Shown one piece after another: positions 1-9,450 of a DNA stretch of 33,167 nt. Numbering within the stretch: position 1 is the stretch's first letter; each line of letters opens with the position of its first letter. Under the pieces are notes generated by a model that was not told the origin of the DNA, searched no databases, and saw nothing but the letters and a program-made list of their open reading frames with translations. The DNA is from an uncultured Prevotellaceae bacterium (lineage in GTDB: Bacteria; Bacteroidota; Bacteroidia; Bacteroidales; Bacteroidaceae). A program made the position numbers and the translations under genes. The stretch covers positions 1 to 33,167 of the forward strand of contig CACXXD010000014.1 of assembly GCA_902771445.1 (NCBI GenBank), written 5' to 3'.

Positions 1-67
1 GCACTTCTGAAAGTGGCATTCTGGAACGAGAACACACATGCCAGAACAACATGCCGGAACCATCGTT

Positions 68-200
68 CTGAGATTGATATTGAATCAAAGTGGGTTTACA
101 GCCATATCAAACTGAGTTCTTACTTTAGTTACGTTCTGTTCCAAGTCATAACTCAGTTTGATATGGTTGCAAACCCACTTTGATTCAATACTAATCTCAG
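68..200. repeat. 133-bp near-perfect inverted repeat (51-nt arms)
   Basis: The left arm (68-118) and the reverse complement of the right arm (150-200) agree at 47 of 51 positions; all four differences are A/G transitions. The spacer is 31 nt (119-149). The outer ends read ctgagatt and aatctcag. Either strand could fold into a long hairpin. There is no U-tract typical of a terminator and no open frame inside. A MITE-like element or a structured RNA are possibilities; no target-site duplication is evident at the edges. Confidence 0.8.
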
Positions 201-430
201 CACGAAGGCCGCTTAGAGCTGTCCGAAAGGCGAAGCCTTATGGAGAGAAACTGTTCTTTTTGCGAAGCTAGATTTCGCAACACGCTGTAAATCAAGCGGA
301 TGCGTAACCCCTCTCAATACCCGCATATTTGCAGGCGACTTTCAGTTTGGTGAATTCCATGCGATTCTCAGAGGGGTCGTTGTCAAGAAAATTCATATTT
401 TTTGAGGGGGGGACAGAAATGGATATTGGA

Positions 431-460
431 AAGAAATTTCCGTAATTGACATAAAATTTT
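431..460. repeat. Dispersed intergenic repeat block (copy A)
   Basis: The block aaatttccgtaattgacata within this span resembles aaattgccgtaatttacata at 20683-20702. Two further blocks of the first 466 bp also have partners there: 7-32 matches 20652-20677 at 24 of 26 positions, and 380-397 matches 20621-20638 at 16 of 18. In the distant copy the blocks are close together; here they are separated and in a different order. Confidence 0.5.
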
Positions 461-466
461 TATCAG

Positions 467-823
467 CTATTCCTCTATATCGGCAAAGAGATCCAAGGAA
501 TAGTCCTTTTTTACTTCCGTGTTCGATTTTATTTGCTCCTCATCTTCCTCCTCTACAAATTCGAGCATCATCTGCTGGACAAACGCTTTGTTGTTCATGT
601 TCAGCCGATAGTAGCCACGCTTGTCGGTGTGCTCGATGGTTGAGTTCGAAGACTTTGAGTTACGCAACAGATACTGCTGTACGAACACTTTGATCTCTGC
701 AAAATCAGGCTGAGAGAAGAAAGTGCAATTCTCGTTGTAGATGTTCTTGGCAAGAGCCGACACGCTGATGCCCTTTTCACCTACAGCCGTCAATATTCTT
801 AAAATCTGCTGTTCATAACCCAT
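467..823 (-). CDS. Hypothetical small winged-helix-like protein
   Basis: A 118-residue acidic protein, unrecognised by name. The N-terminal half (about residues 1-75) has a pattern of short helices (MGYEQQILRIL, VSALAKNIY, FAEIKVFVQQYL) followed by a Tyr-rich strand-like segment (KRGYYRL), as in a winged helix. The C-terminus is strongly acidic (EFVEEEDEEQ, then LFADIEE). I chose the ATG at 823 because the reading frame upstream reaches only a TTG at 835. No signal peptide or membrane segment is seen, so it is probably cytoplasmic. It lies downstream of the DUF2582 gene on the same strand but a hairpin terminator (884-920) separates them. The function is unknown; a regulatory or DNA-binding role is only a guess. 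Confidence 0.6.
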   Translation of the reverse strand: MGYEQQILRILTAVGEKGISVSALAKNIYNENCTFFSQPDFAEIKVFVQQYLLRNSKSSNSTIEHTDKRGYYRLNMNNKAFVQQMMLEFVEEEDEEQIKSNTEVKKDYSLDLFADIEE

Positions 824-883
824 GAGGCAAGACAAAATAAACTTTTGAAGAAAAGAAGAATGAAAACGAACAGTCTTCTTGCC

Positions 884-920
884 AAAAGAGGTCGGTAATC
901 ATTTCTTACCGACCTCTTTT
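884..920 (-). terminator. Intrinsic terminator after the DUF2582 gene
   Basis: A perfect 15-bp stem (884-898 with 906-920) with a 7-nt loop ends in a short T run on the minus strand, 27 nt beyond the stop codon of the DUF2582 gene. The plus strand also has a T run, so it may work in both directions. Confidence 0.75.
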
Positions 921-947
921 TCTATGTAAGAGCGCACTCACAATCAC

Positions 948-1250
948 TTATGCAAGCACTACCTTGTTGTCGTCTGCGCTCAACAGCTTGCCCTCTTTGA
1001 AGAGCCAGCCGAGACCAAGCATGGTCTCTTCAGTTGAAATCTTTGCAGCCTTTGCAATCTCCTCGATAGAGAGAGCCTTCTCGGCTGCAGCCAGAGCCTG
1101 ATACACATCTCCTGCCTTAAAACCAATGTTCTCAGCATTGATTGCTACAACGTTCTTGACGGCAGCCTTCTTGGTTGCTGTGGTTTTCTTTGCTGCTGTC
1201 TCGTTATTCTCTGTAGCAGCTTTCTTTGATGAAGCTTTCTTTTCTGCCAT
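948..1250 (-). CDS. DUF2582-type winged-helix protein with Lys/Ala-rich tail
   Basis: This 100-residue protein has two parts. Residues 1-35 are a basic, low-complexity Lys/Ala/Thr tail (KKAS, KKAA, KKTTATKKAA) resembling histone H1-like tails. Residues about 40-98 fit the small Bacteroidota winged-helix family DUF2582: a GFKAGDVYQAL helix, a SIEEIAKAAKIS helix-turn-helix, a LGLGWLFKEGK recognition region and a final strand. The expected role is nucleic-acid binding in the cytoplasm, but no member function is known to me. A TACTTTTG -7-like box lies upstream on the minus strand (1303-1310), without a clear -33 partner, and a strong terminator follows. The family call is from remembered patterns; the tail composition is seen directly. 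Confidence 0.8.
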   Translation of the reverse strand: MAEKKASSKKAATENNETAAKKTTATKKAAVKNVVAINAENIGFKAGDVYQALAAAEKALSIEEIAKAAKISTEETMLGLGWLFKEGKLLSADDNKVVLA

Positions 1251-1365
1251 AATGACTATAAATGTTAATACGTATATTGAAGATATTGTTTCAATGTGTG
1301 CGCAAAAGTAGTACTTTTTTTGCTGTCAAGTCACTGATATTTAGGCATTTTTGCTTCACAAAGGG

Positions 1366-3126
1366 CTATTCTTGATGTATGTCAACCTTCAACTGCAGCT
1401 CTTCCAGCTGTTTGTCGTCGAGTGTGCCAGGTGCGTCGAGCATGACATCGCGCCCGCTGTTGTTCTTCGGGAAAGCGATACAGTCGCGAATGGAATCGAG
1501 ACCAGCCATGAGCGACACGAAGCGGTCGAGACCGAAGGCGAGACCAGCGTGAGGAGGTGCACCGTACTTGAAGGCATTGATGAGGAAGCCGAACTGAGCC
1601 ATTGCGCGTTCGGGTGTGAAGCCCAGAATCTGGAACATCTTCTCTTGCAGCTTGCCATCGTGGATACGCAGTGAACCACCGCCCACTTCGACACCGTTGC
1701 ACACAAAGTCGTAGGCCACGGCACGCACTTTCTCGGGAGCCGTGTCGAGCAAAGGAATATCGTCGGGATTGGGCATGGTGAACGGATGGTGAGTGGCCAT
1801 CAGTCGCTGCTCCTCGTCGCTCCACTCGAACAGCGGGAAGTCGACAATCCAAAGGCATACGAAGTTGTTCTTGTCGCGCAGGCCGAGACGATCGCCCATC
1901 TCCAGACGGAGCGTGCAGAGCTGCACACGCGTCTTGTTGGCATTGTCGCCACTGAGAATCAGCACCAGGTCGCCGTCCTTGGCTCCCATAGCCTCCTTCA
2001 GCTTCTGCCATACCTCCGGCTCGTAGAACTTGTCGACACTCGACTTCACCGTTCCATCGGCATTGAACTTGACGTAGACCAAGCCCTTGGCACCCACCTG
2101 CGGACGCTTCACGAAGTCGGTGAGCTGATCGAGCTGCTTGCGCGTGTAGTCGGCACAGCCGGGAACACAGATGCCGCCGATATAGTTGGCCTCGTTGAAC
2201 ACGGGGAACGAGCCAGTACCCTTGAGCACGTCCATCAGTTCGACAAACTCCATGCCGAAACGTAGGTCGGGCTTATCGCTGCCGAAACGACGCATGGCCT
2301 CATGCCACGTCATGCGCTGCAGCGGGGGCAGCTCAACACCGCGCACCTCCTTGAACAAGTGGCGGGCAAGGTCCTCGAAAATCTCCAGCACGTCTTCCTG
2401 CTCGACAAAAGACATCTCGCAGTCAATCTGCGTGAACTCCGGCTGACGGTCGGCACGCAAGTCCTCGTCGCGGAAGCACTTGGCAATCTGGAAATAGCGG
2501 TCGAAGCCCGACACCATGAGCAACTGCTTGAGCGTCTGCGGCGACTGTGGCAGGGCATAGAACTGGCCGGGATTCATGCGCGAAGGCACCACGAAGTCGC
2601 GGGCACCCTCGGGCGTCGAGCCAATGAGGATAGGCGTTTCGACCTCGATGAACTGGCGGGCATCAAGGAAGTTGCGAATAAGAATCGTCATGCGGTGACG
2701 CAGTTCCAGATTCTTGCGCACTGCAGAACGGCGCAGGTCAAGATAGCGATACTTCATGCGAATATCGTCGCCACCATCGGTGTTGTCCTCGATTGTGAAA
2801 GGAGGCGTCAGACTCTCACTGAGAATGTTCAGCTGAGAAACCAGGATCTCAATATCGCCCGTAGGCATCTTGGCATTCTTCGACTCACGCTCGCTGACCT
2901 TGCCCACAACCTGAATGCAGAACTCGCGCCCCAGTTTGTTGGCACGCTCGCAGAGGGCAGCATCGACCTCCTCGATGAACACCAGCTGAGTGATGCCATA
3001 GCGATCGCGCAGGTCAACGAAAGTCATTCCTCCCATTTTGCGGGTGCGCTGCACCCATCCGGCCAGTTTCACCTCCTGTCCGGCATCGGTAAGCCTAAGC
3101 TCACCACATGTTTTCGTTCTATACAT
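1366..3126 (-). CDS. aspS: Aspartyl-tRNA synthetase
   Basis: This class II synthetase charges tRNA-Asp with aspartate using ATP in the cytoplasm. At 586 residues it matches the usual bacterial length. The N-terminal OB-fold anticodon-binding domain starts with [19 protein letters not shown] and [13 protein letters not shown]. The catalytic domain shows RYLDLRR (127-133), class II motif 2 in the segment beginning FRDED (218-235), and motif 3 GLAFGLDRF (528-536). The large insertion domain typical of bacterial AspRS lies between motifs 2 and 3. It ends on the usual [10 protein letters not shown] segment. A candidate minus-strand -7 box TAATTTTG lies at 3202-3209, with TTTG 22 nt further upstream. 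No clear terminator hairpin is seen after the stop. Confidence 0.97.
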   Translation of the reverse strand: MYRTKTCGELRLTDAGQEVKLAGWVQRTRKMGGMTFVDLRDRYGITQLVFIEEVDAALCERANKLGREFCIQVVGKVSERESKNAKMPTGDIEILVSQLNILSESLTPPFTIEDNTDGGDDIRMKYRYLDLRRSAVRKNLELRHRMTILIRNFLDARQFIEVETPILIGSTPEGARDFVVPSRMNPGQFYALPQSPQTLKQLLMVSGFDRYFQIAKCFRDEDLRADRQPEFTQIDCEMSFVEQEDVLEIFEDLARHLFKEVRGVELPPLQRMTWHEAMRRFGSDKPDLRFGMEFVELMDVLKGTGSFPVFNEANYIGGICVPGCADYTRKQLDQLTDFVKRPQVGAKGLVYVKFNADGTVKSSVDKFYEPEVWQKLKEAMGAKDGDLVLILSGDNANKTRVQLCTLRLEMGDRLGLRDKNNFVCLWIVDFPLFEWSDEEQRLMATHHPFTMPNPDDIPLLDTAPEKVRAVAYDFVCNGVEVGGGSLRIHDGKLQEKMFQILGFTPERAMAQFGFLINAFKYGAPPHAGLAFGLDRFVSLMAGLDSIRDCIAFPKNNSGRDVMLDAPGTLDDKQLEELQLKVDIHQE

Positions 3127-3201
3127 TATTAATGTTAATATTTAAATGATAATTTTATCTTTGTGATTAATACTAATTTAAGTATTTTAGCAAATTAGTT
3201 G

Positions 3202-3235
3202 CAAAATTAATGATAATATTCGAAACAACGGCAAA
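3202..3235 (-). promoter_or_regulatory. Candidate aspS promoter
   Basis: Read on the minus strand, TTTG (3232-3235) is followed after 22 nt by TAATTTTG (3202-3209). The box matches the Bacteroidota TAnnTTTG consensus, but the spacing is slightly longer than the usual 19-21 nt. Confidence 0.35.
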
Positions 3236-3283
3236 TGTTACTATTTTTATTATAAAAATGCAGGACAGAATGGATTTTTTTTG

Positions 3284-3291
3284 TAATTTTG
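3284..3291 (+). promoter_or_regulatory. Candidate -7 box for the addA-addB operon
   Basis: TAATTTTG matches the Bacteroidota -7 consensus TAnnTTTG. A start site just downstream would place transcription after the first in-frame ATG at 3210 and favour the ATGs at 3309 or 3339. No good -33 box is seen. A second box, TATCTTTG, lies at 3156-3163. Confidence 0.35.
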
Positions 3292-3308
3292 AGGCTCAAA
3301 ACAAGTGC

Positions 3309-6300
3309 ATGGCACATCAGCAAAGAACAAGACAAGCAATGAATATACCTCTTATAGTATATAAAGCCAGTGCCGGCAGCGGCAAGACCTTCACGCTGGC
3401 CACGGAGTACATAAAACTGGTGGTTCAGGATCCGCAGGCCTATCGGCAGATTCTGGCCGTGACCTTCACGAACAAGGCAACCGAAGAAATGAAAATGCGC
3501 ATACTGAGCCAGCTGTACGGCATCTGGAAAGGGCTCGACTCTTCGAGCCAATACACGCAGATTGTGTGCAGGGAGCTGGACGCCTCGCCCGAGTTCGTGG
3601 CACAGCAGGCAGGCATCGCACTGTCGAACCTGCTGCACAACTACAGCTACTTCAGAATCAACACCATCGACACCTTCTTCCAAAGCGTGTTGCGCAACCT
3701 GGCCCGCGAACTGGACCTCACGGCCAACCTGCGCATAGGACTCAACGACGTGCAGGTGGAGGAGATGGCCGTTGACGAACTGATTGAGAACCTGTCGACG
3801 AAAGACCAGGTGCTGCAATGGATCATGAAATACATCATGGAGAACATCAGCGACGACCGCTCCTGGAACATCATCGGACAGGTGAAGCAGTTCGGCAGGA
3901 CCCTGTTCAAAGACTACTATAAGGCAGAAAGCAAAAGACTCTACGAGGTGGTCAATCAGCCTCACTTCTTCGAGAGCTACACGAAAGAGCTGCGCAGCAT
4001 ACGGGCCGAAGCCAAGGAGCACATGAAGGAGCTGGCCGACTCGTTCTTCAAGGAACTGAACGATGCCGGCTTCGACACCGACGACCTGTCGTATGGAAAA
4101 ACAGGCATTGCCGGCATGTTCCTGAAAATGCGCAATGGGGTCTTCGACGAAAGCATCGTAGGAAAACGAATAAAAGACAGCGTCGGACAGCCTGAGAAGT
4201 GGTACAAGAAATCGCACCCGCGAGGCGCAGAGCTGAACGCGCTGGCGGCAGGACCGCTGGGGCGCATGCTGCAAACGGCCATCGACGAGCAACCCGTCCA
4301 GTGGAAGCGATACAAGTCAGCCGACCTGACCCTGCGACACCTGAACCAGCTGCGCCTGCTGGACAGCATAGAGAAGAAGGTGAGAGAGCTGAACGACATG
4401 GCCAACCGCTTTCTGCTGAGCGACACGCAACAGCTGCTGCACGACCTGATAGACAACAGCGACTCGCCCTTCATCTTCGAGAAGATAGGCACACAGTTGG
4501 AGCACATCATGATAGATGAATTCCAAGACACATCGACCGTGCAGTGGAAGAACTTCAAGGTACTGCTGAGAGAGACCATGAGTCACGAGGGAACGGAAAA
4601 CCTGATTGTGGGCGACGTGAAGCAGAGCATCTATCGCTGGCGGAGCGGCGACTGGCGACTGCTGCACAACATCAGACAGGAGTTTCCGCTGCACCAGGCC
4701 GACATGCTGCAAGAAAAGTCGCTCGACACCAACTACCGCTCGTCACGACGGGTGATAGCATTCAACAATGCCTTCTTCACGAAAGCCGCTGAGATAGAAG
4801 AGGCTGATGCCTACTCGGACGTGGCACAGAAGATTCCCGACAGCAGAGCCGACCAAGGCTATATAGACATCACGCTGCTGTCATCGGACGACTACCAGGA
4901 AGAAGTGCTCGCCCTGCTGGTGGAACAGACCAGGATGCTGCTGGCCAATGGGTTGCCCACATCGGACATTGCCATCCTGGTGCGCTCGAACCATCTGATT
5001 CCGCTGATTGCCAACTACTTCATGGAACAGGAACCCGGCATATCGCTGGTCAGCGACGAAGCCTTCCGGCTCGATGCGTCGCCTGCCATACAGATCATCA
5101 TACAGGCACTGCGACTGCTCGTGCATCCCGACGACGACATCTCCAAAGCCTATCTGGCACGCATGCATGCACAGCAACCTCTGCACCAAGCCACACTCGA
5201 CGAGCTGCTGCCCAAGCGCTTCACCGAACAGCAAGAGGCACTGGCACGACTGCCACTCTACGAACTGGCCGAAAGACTGTGCGACATCTTTGAACTGCAG
5301 AAGATGGAGGGACAAAGTGCCTATCTGTTTGCCTTCTACGACCAAGTGGCCAACTACGTGAACGAACAGACCACCGACATAGCCGCCTTTCTGAACGAGT
5401 GGGACGAAACGTTGTGCTCGCTCACCATTCAAAGTCCGGAGGTGAACGGCATCCGCCTCATCAGTATCCATAAGTCGAAAGGACTGGAGTTTCCGCATGT
5501 GCTCATTCCATTCTGCGACTGGAAGATGGAGCACAGCGACATCTTGTGGTGCCGACCAACGGAGAGCCCGTTCAACCAGCTGCCCATCGTACCAATCGAC
5601 TACAGTCAGAAGGGGCTGAAAGGAACCATCTACGAAGCCTACTACAACGAAGAGCATGCGCAGACCACCGTAGACAACCTGAACCTGCTCTACGTGGCCT
5701 TCACCCGCGCCTCTGAAAGCCTGTACGTCATCGGCAAACGAGGGGCCAAGAACAGCAGGTCGATTCTAATTGAACAGACACTGCCTGAGATTGTAGACAC
5801 GCTGGAGGGTGCAACCCTTGAGGGACTGGAAGACGTGAAGGACGCGCTGCACTTCGTCTACGGAACAGCGGCTCCGGCTGACAGGCAACAGCCTGCGCGA
5901 AAGGAGCAGAAAAGCGACAAGCTGAAGAACGTATTCCTGCAAGACCCCACCCCACTGCCGCTGAGGATGGAGACCTACAGCCAGAAGACGGAATTCAAAC
6001 AGAGCAACGACAGCCGCAACTTTGCCACTGAGCCAGACAACGAACAACAGCAACAGACCGACTACATCAAACTGGGCTGCATCCTGCACAACATCTTCTC
6101 CAGCATCCGAACGAAAGACGATATTGACAACGCACTGCAACGCATGGAACTGGACGGTATTCTCTACGACCAGGAACTGTCACGCGAACGGCTGGAGAAC
6201 ATGATCAGAAAACGTCTGGACGACCCGCGTGTGGCCGACTGGTACTCAGACAGGTGGACGCTCTTCAACGAGTGTACCATCCTGAGTGTCGACCCGCAGA

Positions 6301-6506
6301 CCAACAAGGTATATGAGCGGCGCCCCGACCGTGTGATGACAGACGGCAATGAGATGATCGTGGTAGACTTCAAGTTCGGTCGTCCCCTAAACCAATACCA
6401 CCAGCAGGTGAGAGAATACATGGAACTGCTCCGTGACATGGGGTACAAGCAGATTCGCGGTTTCCTGTGGTATGTCTATTCAAACAACTTAGAAGAAGTA
6501 AAATGA
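3309..6506 (+). CDS. addA: AddA-type helicase-nuclease (UvrD/Rep family)
   Basis: A superfamily 1A helicase fused to a RecB-type nuclease, expected to process double-strand breaks for RecA-dependent repair together with the next gene. Counting from the ATG at 3339 (1,055 residues), Walker A ASAGSGKT ends at residue 17, Walker B is IDEFQDTS (D393, E394), and the late helicase motif reads SIHKSKGLEFPHV. The C-terminal PD-(D/E)XK nuclease shows VVDFKFG (D1010, K1012) followed by a QVREYMELL helix. No iron-sulfur cysteines are seen here, as expected for AddA. The ATG at 3309 adds ten residues; the furthest ATG (3210) precedes the likely promoter and was rejected. The stop overlaps the start of addB (ATGA), so the two are probably translationally coupled. 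Confidence 0.88.
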   Translation: MAHQQRTRQAMNIPLIVYKASAGSGKTFTLATEYIKLVVQDPQAYRQILAVTFTNKATEEMKMRILSQLYGIWKGLDSSSQYTQIVCRELDASPEFVAQQAGIALSNLLHNYSYFRINTIDTFFQSVLRNLARELDLTANLRIGLNDVQVEEMAVDELIENLSTKDQVLQWIMKYIMENISDDRSWNIIGQVKQFGRTLFKDYYKAESKRLYEVVNQPHFFESYTKELRSIRAEAKEHMKELADSFFKELNDAGFDTDDLSYGKTGIAGMFLKMRNGVFDESIVGKRIKDSVGQPEKWYKKSHPRGAELNALAAGPLGRMLQTAIDEQPVQWKRYKSADLTLRHLNQLRLLDSIEKKVRELNDMANRFLLSDTQQLLHDLIDNSDSPFIFEKIGTQLEHIMIDEFQDTSTVQWKNFKVLLRETMSHEGTENLIVGDVKQSIYRWRSGDWRLLHNIRQEFPLHQADMLQEKSLDTNYRSSRRVIAFNNAFFTKAAEIEEADAYSDVAQKIPDSRADQGYIDITLLSSDDYQEEVLALLVEQTRMLLANGLPTSDIAILVRSNHLIPLIANYFMEQEPGISLVSDEAFRLDASPAIQIIIQALRLLVHPDDDISKAYLARMHAQQPLHQATLDELLPKRFTEQQEALARLPLYELAERLCDIFELQKMEGQSAYLFAFYDQVANYVNEQTTDIAAFLNEWDETLCSLTIQSPEVNGIRLISIHKSKGLEFPHVLIPFCDWKMEHSDILWCRPTESPFNQLPIVPIDYSQKGLKGTIYEAYYNEEHAQTTVDNLNLLYVAFTRASESLYVIGKRGAKNSRSILIEQTLPEIVDTLEGATLEGLEDVKDALHFVYGTAAPADRQQPARKEQKSDKLKNVFLQDPTPLPLRMETYSQKTEFKQSNDSRNFATEPDNEQQQQTDYIKLGCILHNIFSSIRTKDDIDNALQRMELDGILYDQELSRERLENMIRKRLDDPRVADWYSDRWTLFNECTILSVDPQTNKVYERRPDRVMTDGNEMIVVDFKFGRPLNQYHQQVREYMELLRDMGYKQIRGFLWYVYSNNLEEVK

Positions 6507-9427
6507 AAAGCTTTCTTGAATATGTGGCCGAAGACTTGATCAGCAAGTACGGCACCAATCTGTCGAACATAGCAGTGGTCTTTCCCAACAAACGTGCTGC
6601 CCTCTTCCTGAGCGAGTATATTGCCCGGCAGGCTGGGAAGCCCGTATGGAGCCCTGCCTATATCACCATCAGCGAACTGTTTCGCAATCACTCGCAACGG
6701 CTTGTGGCCGACCCTATCAAACTGGTGTGCGACCTGCACAAGAGTTTCACCGAACAGACGGGCATTGACGAGACACTCGACCACTTCTACGGTTGGGGAC
6801 AACTGTTGCTGGCTGACTTTGACGACCTGGACAAGAACATGGCCGATGCCGACAAAGTGTTTGCCAACCTGCAGGACATACACGAGCTGGACGATATTTC
6901 GTACCTGAACGAAGAGCAAAAGGCCATTCTGAAAATGTTCTTCTGCAACTTCACTGCCGACCACAACACAGAACTGAAGCAACGCTTCATACGGCTGTGG
7001 TCGAAGATGGGCAACATCTACCATGATTTCAATGAGCGACTGGCAACCCAGGGACTGACATACGAGGGCGCACTCTACAGGGAAGTGGCCGAACAGGAGA
7101 ACATCGAGTTTGCATACGAGCGATACCTCTTCGTCGGGTTCAATCTGCTGCAAAAGGTGGAGCAACAACTTTTCAGAACGCTGAAGAAACAGGGACGCGC
7201 CAACTTCTACTGGGACTTTGACGACTACTACATGCCCAACAGACAGCGACGAGGAAACGCCAACGAAGCCGGACACTACATTGCTCAATATCTGGCCGAC
7301 TTCCCCAACGAGTTCGACAATCATGCAGGCGAAATCTACAATTGCTTCGCAAAGCAAAGAACCATCACCTATATTTCAACACCTACAGAGAATGCGCAGG
7401 CACGCTACATCAGCAAGTGGCTGAAAGATGGGGGGCAGCAAACGCCCGACAGGATTGAAGCAGGCAGAAGAACGGCCATCATCTTGTGCAATGAAGAGCT
7501 GCTGCAAACTGTCATCCACTGTCTGCCCGACGAGGTGGAAAAGGTGAACATCACGACTGGCTATCCGCTCATACAGTCGCCCGTGTCATCGCTCGTCACG
7601 CTCCTGCTGAACTTGCAGACTATAGGCTATGCCAGTCAGCGCAGATGCTTCAGACTGCGACAGGTCAATGCCGTGCTGAATCATCCGTACATGAAATATC
7701 TTTCGGACCAGATTGCCACACTACACCAACAACTGAACAAAGAGAAGATATACTATCCGGGCAGCAAGCTGCTCTCTGTGGACGAAGGCACCACCCTACT
7801 CTTTTCGCATCCCGACAACCAGCAGGAAATGCTGCAATGGCTCTGCACGCTGATGCAGACAATTGCAATCAAGGCGCAAGACGAGACCGGCGATCCGCTC
7901 TTTCAGGAGTCCATTTTCCGCATGTACACCCTGCTCAACCGTCTGAAAGGACTGGTGGAGAGCAGTGACCTGCAAGTGGACATCATCACTTTGCAGCGCC
8001 TAATTGGTCAGCTCATCTCATCGACAAGTGTTCCGTTCCACGGTGAACCCATCGAAGGACTTCAGGTGATGGGCGTCTTGGAAACACGTAACATTGATTT
8101 CGACCACGTGCTGATTCTCTCATGCAACGAGGGCAACATGCCGAAGGGCGTCAACGACACGTCCTTTATACCCTACAACATTCGCAGGGCTTACGGACTG
8201 ACCACCATCGACCACAAGGTGGCCATCTACTCGTATTACTTCCATCGGCTGTTGCAACGTGCCAGCGACATCACCATTCTCTATAACAATGCCACGATTG
8301 AGGGACACACGTCGGAAATGTCCCGCTTCATGCTACAGCTCATGGTGGAGAGTCCGCATCAGTTCAGGTTCCAAACGCTACAGGCCGGACAGCACTACGT
8401 GGCCTTCCAGCCACAGGCCATCGCAAAGGACGAGACTATCATGGACCGGCTGAAAAAGAGATTCGATCTGACAGCAAACAGCGAAAAGGCCGACACACCA
8501 CTGCTGACGCCTACAGCCATCAACCGATACATGCGCTGTCAGCTGCAATTCTACTATTACTATATCTGCAATCTGAAGGAACTGGAGGAGACTGAAGACG
8601 ACTCTATCGACAACCGCAGTTTCGGCAACATCTTCCACGATGCTGCCCATAGCATCTATAACCGTCTGGGAAACAGGAACAAGCAAATCATGCGCAGCGA
8701 CATCGTTGGTCTGCTGAAAGAAAAGGCGACAATAGAAAGGGCGGTAGACGAGGCTTTTCAAAAGGAACTGTTCAAGAGTTCTGAGATACACTCTCAGATG
8801 GCTTTCAAGGAGAGTCTGAACGGCATTCAGCTCATCAACCGCGAGGTCATCATACACTACATGCGTCAGTTGCTCGAAATCGATGCCGAACTGGCTCCCT
8901 TCTCTATCATGGGTCTGGAGCTGCCTGTTATCACCCAGATAAGCACACCGCACATCAACACCACCATAGGAGGATGGATTGACAGACTTGACCATGTGAC
9001 AGAGAAGGATACAGGAACACAATGCATCAGGGTGGTAGACTACAAAACGGGTGGAAAGAAGATGAAGTCGCTGGCTAATGTCGAAGAGATTTTTGCCCAG
9101 GAAAGTCTGGACAAACACAGCGACTACTACTTGCAGACGTTCCTCTATAGCTGTATCGTCAGGACATCGGCTGAACTCAATCCACGACAGTTTCCAGTAA
9201 GCCCTGCATTGCTGTTCATTCAACATGCCGGAACGGAAAACTACAATCCCATACTGACGTTCGGGGAGGAGCGAATCAACGATGTAGAGAAAGAAAGAGA
9301 CCGTTTCAATGAACTACTCTCGGCAACAATCGACGATATGTTCAACCCGGACATCGGCTTTGTTCCGACTGAAGACCGCCAACGCTGCCGCATGTGTCCC
9401 TACCGTCTCATCTGCAGCAAGAACTGA
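6503..9427 (+). CDS. addB: AddB-type nuclease, PD-(D/E)XK with Fe-S cysteines
   Basis: Partner subunit of the AddAB-like recombinational repair complex. The ATG at 6503 overlaps the preceding stop by four bases and gives 974 residues beginning MKSFLEYVAEDL; an upstream start at 6467 would lie inside addA. The N-terminal part resembles an inactive helicase fold (VVFPNKRAALFLSEY), with no convincing Walker A. The C-terminal nuclease shows GWIDRLD (D827) and VVDYKTG (D846, K848). Four cysteines, C679 in MRCQLQFYYYY and C962, C965 and C971 in CRMCPYRLIC, match the arrangement that holds the 4Fe-4S cluster in AddB. The family call rests on these motifs and on the gene pair. Confidence 0.87.
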   Translation: MKSFLEYVAEDLISKYGTNLSNIAVVFPNKRAALFLSEYIARQAGKPVWSPAYITISELFRNHSQRLVADPIKLVCDLHKSFTEQTGIDETLDHFYGWGQLLLADFDDLDKNMADADKVFANLQDIHELDDISYLNEEQKAILKMFFCNFTADHNTELKQRFIRLWSKMGNIYHDFNERLATQGLTYEGALYREVAEQENIEFAYERYLFVGFNLLQKVEQQLFRTLKKQGRANFYWDFDDYYMPNRQRRGNANEAGHYIAQYLADFPNEFDNHAGEIYNCFAKQRTITYISTPTENAQARYISKWLKDGGQQTPDRIEAGRRTAIILCNEELLQTVIHCLPDEVEKVNITTGYPLIQSPVSSLVTLLLNLQTIGYASQRRCFRLRQVNAVLNHPYMKYLSDQIATLHQQLNKEKIYYPGSKLLSVDEGTTLLFSHPDNQQEMLQWLCTLMQTIAIKAQDETGDPLFQESIFRMYTLLNRLKGLVESSDLQVDIITLQRLIGQLISSTSVPFHGEPIEGLQVMGVLETRNIDFDHVLILSCNEGNMPKGVNDTSFIPYNIRRAYGLTTIDHKVAIYSYYFHRLLQRASDITILYNNATIEGHTSEMSRFMLQLMVESPHQFRFQTLQAGQHYVAFQPQAIAKDETIMDRLKKRFDLTANSEKADTPLLTPTAINRYMRCQLQFYYYYICNLKELEETEDDSIDNRSFGNIFHDAAHSIYNRLGNRNKQIMRSDIVGLLKEKATIERAVDEAFQKELFKSSEIHSQMAFKESLNGIQLINREVIIHYMRQLLEIDAELAPFSIMGLELPVITQISTPHINTTIGGWIDRLDHVTEKDTGTQCIRVVDYKTGGKKMKSLANVEEIFAQESLDKHSDYYLQTFLYSCIVRTSAELNPRQFPVSPALLFIQHAGTENYNPILTFGEERINDVEKERDRFNELLSATIDDMFNPDIGFVPTEDRQRCRMCPYRLICSKN

Positions 9428-9450
9428 CTAAAATATAATTAGGAATGACA

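Larger units (their letters stand above)
1..466. other. Gene-free intergenic region with repeats
   Basis: No credible coding region is seen. The stretch holds two imperfect 12-nt direct copies (acatgccagaac at 36-47 and acatgccggaac at 49-60), a large inverted repeat (68-200), a small dyad (ttgcgaa at 260-266 against ttcgcaa at 274-280) and three short blocks (7-32, 380-397, 431-460) that recur near 20.6 kb. It appears to be a composite of intergenic elements. Its left neighbour lies outside the window. Confidence 0.6.

Noticed and set aside
260-280. Second copy of the operator-like dyad in the first 466 bp
   Set aside because: Only the 7-bp half-sites agree with the dyad at 23756-23788, the spacing differs by 2 nt and no promoter is evident, so chance similarity is likely.
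1382-2011. Long frames on both strands overlapping aspS (also 1786-2265 and 2302-3132)
   Set aside because: They are shadows of the high-GC, codon-biased aspS gene and have no recognisable protein features.
3210-3308. Longer N-terminus of the AddA-like protein from the ATG at 3210
   Set aside because: The extra residues have no family similarity, are AT-rich and overlap a TAATTTTG promoter box; Walker A normally lies very near the N-terminus.
4881-5657. Antisense frames within addA and addB (also 3207-4292, 6476-7357, 8378-9226)
   Set aside because: Explained by codon bias of the well-supported sense genes; none shows motifs or a start context of its own.
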